The translations under genes and the position numbers were made by a program. Shown piece after piece: positions 1 through 5,783 of a stretch of 5,783 nucleotides of DNA (the first letter of the stretch is position 1; the number at the start of each line of letters is the position of its first letter). Source of the DNA: an uncultured Streptomyces sp. GTDB lineage: Bacteria; Actinomycetota; Actinomycetes; Streptomycetales; Streptomycetaceae. The notes beneath the pieces were generated by a model. That model saw only the letters and a list, made by a program, of their open reading frames with translations. It did no database searches and was not told the DNA's origin. Where the stretch lies: NCBI GenBank assembly GCA_946480485.1, contig CAMLJW010000348.1, positions 1 through 5,783 of the forward strand. The letters run 5' to 3'.

Positions 1-1
1 G

Positions 2-262
2 GGGAGGACGATAACCGAGCCTGCCTACATGTCCACGTCACTCGGCAATAATCCGGTAGCGGCCTTCGAAGGCAATACAGGAATTCTCCACCTGCGGGTT
101 CCCGAGGGAACCGATGCCCTGTGGATGGAGAAGGTCAGTCATTACGGAATGGGCGAGCGGGAACTGCTGCTCGGACGGGACACAAGCTACCAGGTGACGC
201 GGGCCTTCAAGGACGAAAATGGCAAGTGGCATATCTACGGGGAAGTCTTGCCCAAGAATTAG
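2..262 (+). CDS. ADP-ribosyltransferase (arginine-type, exoenzyme/toxin fold), C-terminal part, cut by left edge
   Basis: The reading frame is open from base 2 to a TAG stop at 260-262 and gives the last 86 residues of a longer protein. Seen: an STS motif at fragment residues 11-13 preceded by TEPAYM, then LHLRVPEGT (29-37), then GERELLL (51-57), which holds an E-R-E triplet (52-54). This order (STS strand, then ExE loop, then a short strand) is the C-terminal half of the R-S-E class of mono-ADP-ribosyltransferases, which move ADP-ribose from NAD+ to a target. The ExE form is typical of arginine-modifying enzymes; C3-type enzymes have QxE. The conserved Arg of the class should lie upstream, outside the window. 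The ATG at 29 is internal, because the family match continues before it, so it is not the start. 25 of 86 codons end in A or T, high for this genome, which fits a recently acquired toxin tip. N-terminal delivery domains cannot be seen. The fold call is fairly sure; the target is unknown. Confidence 0.82.
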   Translation, partial: GRTITEPAYMSTSLGNNPVAAFEGNTGILHLRVPEGTDALWMEKVSHYGMGERELLLGRDTSYQVTRAFKDENGKWHIYGEVLPKN

Positions 263-268
263 GGAAGG
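263..268 (+). promoter_or_regulatory. Ribosome binding site of the ADP-ribosylhydrolase gene
   Basis: GGAAGG directly follows the TAG stop of the transferase gene and lies 8 bases before the ATG at 277. It favours ATG 277 over an in-frame GTG at 268-270 that overlaps the site itself. Its position next to the upstream stop suggests translational coupling of the two genes. Confidence 0.6.
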
Positions 269-276
269 TGCAGCGA

Positions 277-1731
277 ATGAACGTCGAAAAGGAAACACCT
301 CGCTTCGTCAAGCGGACAAGCAATCCGCACTTCGAAGACGAAGGGCCCGTGCTTGTGACAGGACCCCCGGAATATGCCTCACAAACCCGAAACCCCGTCC
401 AGTACGTCGCTGTAGCGAACCCCAGCGGCACGGTGATCGGCTACCTGTGGTTCAGCGACGAGGATGCGGCCGCACGCTGGATCCCCCGAAGGGTCGCCCC
501 CGAAGAGGGCGGAGTGTGGATCGGCCGTCTGCGTGACGCCAAGGCGCGTGGTCTCAGGCCCTCGGAAGCACTCGCCGAGGCGATCCGGGACTCGCCCGCC
601 TCCAGTCACGTCGTACCTGACTCTGCTGCCGAAGCACCCAACTCGGACGCGGTCCGCGACCTTGCCGGGTGGCCTCCCCCAGAGAGCCCATGGCACCCGG
701 CGACCGGGACGCTGCTCGGCCTCGCACTCGGCGATGCCATGGGCTACCCCACCGAGTTCCTGAACATGGAGCAGATCACCTCCAAGTTCGGTGTGTGGCG
801 CAAGATGGAGATGCCCCTTTCCTGGGGCGACACGGTGCGGGTGACCGACGACACCCAGATGGCACTGGCCGTCGGGGAAGCCTTGGCGGAAGTCACAAGG
901 AGCCCACGCGAGACAGGAGGAGCCTGGGGGGCAGCACAGGCCATCACACCCGCCCAGGTCGAATCGGCCCTGCGCAAGCACTTCGTGGCCTGGTTGCACT
1001 CCCCGGACAACAACCGGGCCCCCGGGCAGACCTGCCTGGACGCCTGCGCCGCACTCGAACGCGACATCCCCTGGCAGGCCGCCAGCATTTTGCACTCCAA
1101 GGGATGCGGAGCGAACATGCGAGTGGCCCCCGTAGCCCTCGTACCCGGCCTGACGGCCGAACAACGCTCAGGCATCGCCCAGTTGCAGGCGGCGCTCACC
1201 CACGGCCACCCCACCGCCCTCGCCGCCAGCGACCTGACGGCCCACGCCGTATGGCTCCTCGCCCACGGCTGCGCCCTCGACGACCTCCTCCCGCAACTAC
1301 GCACTCATGCGCAGCAATCGCGGCAGACGTACCACTCCGACTGGCTCGGAGACCTGGCCCACAGGGCAGGCGCCCCCGACCCCGCCTCCTACATCGCGTT
1401 CGGATGGGACGAGTGCCTGCGCGCCCTCGACACCGTCACCAACGCCCTGCGCGACCCCGACATGGACCAGGACCCCAGCCAAGCCGTCGGGGCCGGCTGG
1501 ATCGCCGAGGAAGCCCTCGCGACAGCCTTGTACTGCTTCCTCGTCGTCGGGGGCGACGCACGCGGAGCGATCGCGCGAGGAGCACACTCCTCCGGAGACT
1601 CCGACTCGATCGCAGCCCTCGCCGGCGCCTTCGCCGGAGCGGCACACGGCCCCAAGTACTGGCTGCACGAGTGGGTCACGGTATTGGAATACCGCGACCG
1701 CATCCGGGCCCTGGGCTCCACCTGGGACTGA
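277..1731 (+). CDS. ADP-ribosylglycohydrolase (ARH/DraG family) with N-terminal extension, probable immunity or reversal enzyme
   Basis: A 484-residue protein. The hydrolase domain runs from about residue 137 to the end and carries the family signatures in order: GLALGDAMGYPTEF (148-161), TDDTQ (190-194, metal ligands), GCGANMRVAP (276-285), THGHP (308-312) and HSSGDSDSIAALAG (437-450; Asp441 and Asp443 the likely second set of metal ligands). The family removes ADP-ribose from modified residues, classically arginine, using two Mg or Mn ions. No membrane segment or signal peptide is visible, so it is likely cytoplasmic. The start is 14 bases after the transferase stop, so the two are probably co-transcribed, and this gene would undo the neighbour's reaction. 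Odd: residues 1-136 are extra to the family core. Residues about 38-106 (VQYVAVANPSG, GYLWFSDEDAAARW) look like a small folded domain, followed by a Pro/Ala/Ser-rich linker (107-136). I do not recognise this domain. Codons 1-50 have 18 A/T endings against 6 of 64 in codons 137-200. Family call very sure; immunity role inferred. Confidence 0.92.
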   Translation: MNVEKETPRFVKRTSNPHFEDEGPVLVTGPPEYASQTRNPVQYVAVANPSGTVIGYLWFSDEDAAARWIPRRVAPEEGGVWIGRLRDAKARGLRPSEALAEAIRDSPASSHVVPDSAAEAPNSDAVRDLAGWPPPESPWHPATGTLLGLALGDAMGYPTEFLNMEQITSKFGVWRKMEMPLSWGDTVRVTDDTQMALAVGEALAEVTRSPRETGGAWGAAQAITPAQVESALRKHFVAWLHSPDNNRAPGQTCLDACAALERDIPWQAASILHSKGCGANMRVAPVALVPGLTAEQRSGIAQLQAALTHGHPTALAASDLTAHAVWLLAHGCALDDLLPQLRTHAQQSRQTYHSDWLGDLAHRAGAPDPASYIAFGWDECLRALDTVTNALRDPDMDQDPSQAVGAGWIAEEALATALYCFLVVGGDARGAIARGAHSSGDSDSIAALAGAFAGAAHGPKYWLHEWVTVLEYRDRIRALGSTWD

Positions 1732-1742
1732 AGCGGGAAAAA

Positions 1743-1747
1743 AGAGG
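1743..1747 (+). promoter_or_regulatory. Ribosome binding site of the papain-fold-like gene
   Basis: AGAGG inside a purine-rich run (1737-1750), 7 bases before the GTG at 1755. It decides for GTG 1755 over the in-frame ATG at 1818-1820, where a GGGGG run touches the start codon and leaves no spacing. Confidence 0.55.
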
Positions 1748-1754
1748 CAAGAAC

Positions 1755-2501
1755 GTGCAGGAACCTCAGGCGGCGGCACGGCCCGCGGCTGATGCGGGGC
1801 GCCCGCCTTACAGGGGGATGCCGGACCCCACGCGGCAGGCGACCTCCTGGCTCGACTCGGTCTACGGAGGACTCGTCGAGCTCGCCTCACCGCACCCCGT
1901 GCACGAGACGGACTCAGCCTGGCTGATGGCCTGCCGGGTCCTCCCACAGCCCGGATATCCACGCTCGCCGATGCTCGCGGCCTCCGTCGTGGTCCCCAAG
2001 GACGGCGGCTTCCCGTTCCATCCGACACCGAGCGCTCCGCTCGCGGACCTGGAGCCGGCACCGCCCCACGAGACCGCCCAACGGGTCGACCGCCAGCCCC
2101 GCAGGATCAATGCCCGCGGCTGTGTCGTCGCCGTGCACTCCACGATCGACGGATGCCCGTCGGTCGCATTGCCCTGGCGCTCGGCCCACGAGGCCCCGGG
2201 CTGGTGGAGCAGGCTGCGCCGCCGGTACTTCCCGGAGTTCGAACACGTACCCGTCACCGACTGGGACGACGTCGTCAGGGCCGTCCGGGAGCCGGGCCCT
2301 GACACCAGGGGCGTGGTCTGGGTCCGCCGCGAGATGGGCGGTCACGAGGCGACCGGCAACCTGGTCTACACGCACAACAACAAAGGCCAGGTCGTCCTCC
2401 TCGACGGCCTGACCTCGTCCCTCGCCCGGCTCGACACGTCCTCGCTGCGCGAGATGGTGCTCATCCGTGCCGCGCCCACTGCGCGGGCGTCCCGGGACTG
2501 A
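1755..2501 (+). CDS. YrhB/Imm35-like domain fused to papain-fold (toxin glutamine deamidase-like) domain
   Basis: A 248-residue protein starting at GTG, 23 bases after the hydrolase stop, so probably the third gene of the same operon. Seen in the N-terminal half (about 28-100): WLDSVYGG, HETDSAWLMACRV and a VVPKDGG turn. This order resembles YrhB/Imm35-type domains found among immunity proteins of polymorphic toxin systems. Seen in the C-terminal half (about 115-235): RINARGCVVAVHSTIDGCPSV (Cys123), then GGHEATGNLVY (His197), then GQVVLLDGLTSSLARLD (Asp217). A Cys, then GH..(N).V, then G.V..LD in this order matches the papain-fold Tox-PL/Ptox_1 group, whose members are deamidases or peptidases, so these three may form the triad. 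No signal peptide or membrane segment is visible. The protein could be an enzyme acting on a toxin or host target, an immunity protein that uses a papain scaffold, or a regulator of the pair upstream. An alternative start at ATG 1818 would remove 21 residues before the first domain. The domain calls are pattern reading, not searches. Confidence 0.7.
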   Translation: MQEPQAAARPAADAGRPPYRGMPDPTRQATSWLDSVYGGLVELASPHPVHETDSAWLMACRVLPQPGYPRSPMLAASVVVPKDGGFPFHPTPSAPLADLEPAPPHETAQRVDRQPRRINARGCVVAVHSTIDGCPSVALPWRSAHEAPGWWSRLRRRYFPEFEHVPVTDWDDVVRAVREPGPDTRGVVWVRREMGGHEATGNLVYTHNNKGQVVLLDGLTSSLARLDTSSLREMVLIRAAPTARASRD

Positions 2502-2505
2502 GGGG

Positions 2506-2703
2506 TCACTCCTCAGAGGCGTACGACACGCAGTCCGCCCAGGCAGCGGGCGGGAACGTGAGGCGGGGGCCCCGGGTGTTCTTGGAGTCGCGGACGTGGA
2601 TGGTGGCGGGGGTGGTGGCCGTCTGGGCCGAACTGACGATCACGCCCACCGGATCGCGGTCCGTCCCGTCCCGGTGAACGGCGACGCGGCCGACCAGGAC
2701 CAT
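2506..2703 (-). CDS. Small DUF397-like protein
   Basis: A 65-residue frame on the minus strand from ATG at 2703 to TGA at 2506-2508. The C-terminal half reads IHVRDSKNTRGPRLTF, then PPAAWADCVSYA, which fits the DUF397 pattern (VRDSK, GP.L.F, ..W..F/C). The length suits the family. Third positions are strongly G/C throughout the frame, which supports real coding. Odd: the N-terminal half (GRVAVHRDGTDRDPVG) lacks the usual KSSYS and CVEV motifs, so this is either a variant subgroup or a gene whose front part was replaced. No good ribosome binding site is seen; an AGAGG lies 14 bases upstream, too far. DUF397 proteins are small actinomycete proteins usually found beside an HTH regulator of the WhiJ type, in development-related gene clusters. 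No such partner is in the window; the nearest regulator is the PucR-type gene, 122 bases upstream on the same strand. It ends only 4 bases from the end of the convergent plus-strand gene. Confidence 0.62.
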   Translation of the reverse strand: MVLVGRVAVHRDGTDRDPVGVIVSSAQTATTPATIHVRDSKNTRGPRLTFPPAAWADCVSYASEE

Positions 2704-2825
2704 CAAAGGCTTTGAAACCTCTGGGCCAATACCCACCCAACCCGACCAGCCTCCCGGCGACGCCGACGAGCACGACCACCCGCGCGACCGAGCCGCCCGG
2801 ATGCCCCCGTGACGCGCTCGATGGC

Positions 2826-4478
2826 TCAATGCCCGTGCGACACGGGGATTGAGCGGGTCTGCAGCAGCAGTTGCAGATGTGAGAACAGACACTGGTTCGG
2901 ATCGGAGAGATCGATCCCGCTGATCGCCTCCACCCTCCTCAGCCGGTAGCGCAGGGTGTTCGTGTGCAGATGCAGCAGCCGGGCCGCCGCCCTCATGTTG
3001 CACTGCGTGCCGAAATACGCGAGCACGGACGCCACGAGCCCCGAGTCGTGCTCTCTGTCGTAGCTCAGGAGAGCGGTGATCCGCGGATCCCGCAGGGCCG
3101 GGTTCTTGTCGAGCAGCGCGAGCGTGTCACTGAGGAGGACCTCCGAGCGCACGTCGGTGATGGTGGCAACGCGCCGTTCGTCCCGCCGCGTGATGATGTC
3201 GAGCACCCGGTCCGCCGAGACCTTCGACTCGGCGATCGCGTCCAGGCTGCCGACCACCGAACCGACGGCCGCACAGATGTCGAGCTGCAGGCGCTGACCG
3301 GCCAACCGTACGATCTCGCTCGCCAGACCGGCGACCATGCCCTCGCCGGACTGCTCCGGCAACCCGGGCAGCAGCAGGTACACGCGCTCGCCGTCGCCGG
3401 ACACCAGGGACCGGCGCCGGAACGCGGCGGCGTGGACGGAGATCAGACTCGTCATCGCCGCCCTGCGCAGTTCGAAGACCGGACGGCCGGCGTCGGGGTC
3501 GGACGCGCCGCCGGTCAGGGCGAAAGCCGTGACCGCCGCCGGTTTCGACAGGTCGGCCCCGATGTGTGTGGCGAACGTCCGCGGATCGATGTGTCCCTCG
3601 AGCATCCAGCTGAGCAGCGCGTCTTCCCCTTGCAGGTTCACGGGTGCCCCGGTCCGGCGCCGCACGAGCTGCAGGGCTGCCGTCCGGGCGGCGCCGATCA
3701 GCGCACTCTCCGCATGGCTGGACAGTTTGTCCTTGCCCTCCTGGACCCAGATCGAGCCCAGCAACTGCTCGTCTACGCGGATCCCGATCGCCAGTCGCCG
3801 CCTGATCCCCCGCTCCGGACGTTCCTCGACATCCACCACGTCGTCCCCGGTGCGCAGTCGCTCGTACACGCCCCACTGCCGCAGCAGCTCCAGATAGTGG
3901 GCGGGGCCCTGCCAGCCCAGGATCGAACGCCGACGCAGCTCGTCCACCTCGTCGTCCGAGCGGGAGTAGGCCAGCACGCGGTTGGCGCTGTCCTCGATAC
4001 TGACGATGCCACCGGTGAGGGCGGCGACCGTCTCCGCCAGGGCGAAAAGGTCAGTGGGCTCACCGGTCTCCGGGAACCGGGCCACGCGCGCGTCGGCAAC
4101 CACACCTCTGGCCAGGGAGTCGATCTGCGCCCAGCGAGCCTCCGGGCGTACGCCGAGCATGACGGCGCCCGTGTCGGCAGCGACCTGTTTCAAAGCTTCG
4201 CGATCGCCGTCCTGGTCCAGCTTGACGGCCACGGCCGCAGCACCCTGCCGGGCTGCCGCACGTGCCAGGGGGAGCGCCCTGTGGCCCCGCGCACCGATGA
4301 CCAGGACAAAATCCTCTCGGTACGTCTCCGAGCCGTCGTCCGCATCCAGGAGGACCACGTCGTTGATCTCGACGTCGAGACCGGCCGGCGCGGCGACCAG
4401 GTCGACCACCGGCTCGCCGAGCGCAAGCAGTAGCTGTCGCAGACCCGCACCGGCGGGCCTGCCCGTCTCCTCCACCAT
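2826..4478 (-). CDS. PucR/CdaR-family transcriptional regulator
   Basis: A 550-residue protein if started at ATG 4478; in-frame ATGs at 4487 and 4517 would add 3 or 13 residues, and none has a convincing ribosome binding site. The conserved-looking sequence (GLRQLLLALGEPVVDLVAAPAGLDV) begins about 11 residues after the chosen start. Layout: a PucR-like N-terminal region (about 1-125), a GAF-like sensory region (about 142-272, LFALAETVAALTGG to ALQLVRRR), a GGDEF-like region with no catalytic motif (about 312-440), and a C-terminal PucR-type helix-turn-helix (about 481-539, with NMRAAARLLHLHTNTLRYRLRRVE). The C-terminal helix-turn-helix is the DNA-binding part in this family, which includes regulators of purine, sugar diacid and other catabolic genes. 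The ligand and targets here cannot be told; no catabolic operon is adjacent. It is transcribed in the same direction as tuf but lies beyond the tuf terminator, so it probably has its own promoter. Confidence 0.88.
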   Translation of the reverse strand: MVEETGRPAGAGLRQLLLALGEPVVDLVAAPAGLDVEINDVVLLDADDGSETYREDFVLVIGARGHRALPLARAAARQGAAAVAVKLDQDGDREALKQVAADTGAVMLGVRPEARWAQIDSLARGVVADARVARFPETGEPTDLFALAETVAALTGGIVSIEDSANRVLAYSRSDDEVDELRRRSILGWQGPAHYLELLRQWGVYERLRTGDDVVDVEERPERGIRRRLAIGIRVDEQLLGSIWVQEGKDKLSSHAESALIGAARTAALQLVRRRTGAPVNLQGEDALLSWMLEGHIDPRTFATHIGADLSKPAAVTAFALTGGASDPDAGRPVFELRRAAMTSLISVHAAAFRRRSLVSGDGERVYLLLPGLPEQSGEGMVAGLASEIVRLAGQRLQLDICAAVGSVVGSLDAIAESKVSADRVLDIITRRDERRVATITDVRSEVLLSDTLALLDKNPALRDPRITALLSYDREHDSGLVASVLAYFGTQCNMRAAARLLHLHTNTLRYRLRRVEAISGIDLSDPNQCLFSHLQLLLQTRSIPVSHGH

Positions 4479-4557
4479 GAGACCCATTCTGCTCGCGAAG
4501 CGGATTCGCCAGGACATGCCCGAGCGAGGCCTCGAGCGTGAGGCGATTCAATCGCTG

Positions 4558-4586
4558 CCCATACAAACATACAAACAGGTCACGAA
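4558..4586 (-). promoter_or_regulatory. Possible promoter of the PucR-type regulator
   Basis: On the minus strand TTCGTG (4586-4581) is followed after 17 bases by TATGGG (4563-4558), within the most AT-rich stretch of the intergenic region. The spacing suits a sigma-70-type promoter but the -10 box is a poor match. The stretch contains a tandem octamer (4560-4575) that offers a second, overlapping -10-like box. It lies downstream of the tuf terminator and 79 or more bases upstream of the chosen regulator start. Confidence 0.3.
4560..4575. repeat. Tandem direct octamer (CATACAAA twice)
   Basis: CATACAAA occurs twice head to tail with no spacer, at 4560-4567 and 4568-4575 (TTTGTATG on the minus strand). 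It overlaps the putative promoter of the regulator. It could be a binding site for a regulator, possibly the PucR-type protein itself, or just a short AT-rich promoter element. Confidence 0.5.
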
Positions 4587-4603
4587 CACGGGAAGTACGA
4601 AGA

Positions 4604-4633
4604 GGGCCCGTACGACCGAAGTCGTACGGGCCC
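4604..4633 (-). terminator. Rho-independent-type terminator of tuf with UUCG tetraloop
   Basis: A perfect 13-bp inverted repeat, GGGCCCGTACGAC at 4604-4616 and its complement at 4621-4633, with a 4-base loop. In the tuf transcript (minus strand) the loop is UUCG closed by a C-G pair, one of the most stable RNA tetraloops. It starts 44 bases after the tuf stop. The following minus-strand bases (TCTTCGTACTTCC) are moderately T-rich, not a pure T run, as is common in high-GC actinomycetes. Confidence 0.85.
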
Positions 4634-4641
4634 CTTCAAGG

Positions 4642-4656
4642 AGCTCCTGAGGAGCT
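4642..4656 (-). repeat. Small hairpin between the tuf stop and its terminator
   Basis: AGCTCCTGAGGAGCT is an inverted repeat with 7-base arms around one central base; as RNA a 6-bp stem with a 3-base loop is plausible. It lies between the tuf stop (4678) and the main terminator stem. An overlapping palindrome GGAGCTCC (4640-4647) offers a competing fold. It may help termination or protect the 3' end of the mRNA. Confidence 0.45.
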
Positions 4657-4677
4657 ACCAGGTCAATCGATCAGCGA

Positions 4678-5783
<1,106 letters not shown>

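Noticed and set aside
29..262. Stand-alone 77-residue protein starting at ATG 29
   Set aside because: The ATG lies inside the AYM-STS motif and the family-like sequence continues upstream to the window edge, so it is the end of a larger gene.
669..1754. Plus-strand open frame running unbroken into the third gene, giving a 610-residue protein
   Set aside because: Its first part overlaps the clear hydrolase gene in another frame and is Arg/Pro-rich low-complexity translation; the ribosome binding site and domain content place the real start at 1755.
2704..2825. Terminator or small RNA between the regulator and the DUF397-like gene
   Set aside because: Apart from the short palindrome at 2704-2714 I see no strong stem or T run in this stretch.
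2704..3003. Longer version of the DUF397-like frame starting at 3003
   Set aside because: The upstream part overlaps the regulator in another frame and has Gly/Arg/Ser-rich shadow-like sequence; coding-type third positions begin near 2703.
2964..4433. 489-residue plus-strand open frame opposite the regulator
   Set aside because: It is antisense to a well-matched PucR-type gene and shows no recognisable motif; long antisense frames are expected in high-GC coding DNA.

Overview
The window is from a high-GC actinomycete, almost certainly Streptomyces or a close relative. Most codons end in G or C, the elongation factor Tu at the right edge reads like streptomycete Tuf1, and a DUF397-like small protein and a PucR/CdaR-type regulator accompany it. 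No mobile element, tRNA, rRNA or CRISPR array is visible.

Left region (1-2501, plus strand): three co-directional, closely spaced genes that look like a polymorphic-toxin cassette. The first, cut by the left edge, is the C-terminal catalytic end of an arginine-type ADP-ribosyltransferase (STS motif and ExE motif). Fourteen bases later begins an ADP-ribosylglycohydrolase (ARH/DraG family) with the metal-binding motifs intact and an unusual N-terminal extension of about 136 residues. After another 23 bases comes a 248-residue protein. Its N-terminal half resembles YrhB/Imm35 immunity domains. Its C-terminal half resembles the papain-fold 'toxin glutamine deamidase' domain, with candidate Cys, His and Asp residues in order. 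One gene can add ADP-ribose to arginine and the next can remove it, which recalls the Tre1/Tri1 effector-immunity pair. The transferase end and the first ~50 codons of the hydrolase have clearly lower GC at third positions than the hydrolase domain, suggesting a mosaic origin.

Middle region (2506-4478, minus strand): a 65-residue DUF397-like protein that converges on the cassette with only 4 bases between, then a PucR/CdaR-type regulator with a C-terminal helix-turn-helix. An AT-rich promoter-like stretch with a tandem octamer lies upstream of the regulator.

Right region (4604-5783, minus strand): the tuf gene, cut by the right edge so that its first ~30 codons including the P-loop are missing, followed by a strong terminator hairpin with a UUCG tetraloop. 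The accessory cassette therefore sits close to a core translation locus, separated by the regulator and the DUF397-like gene.
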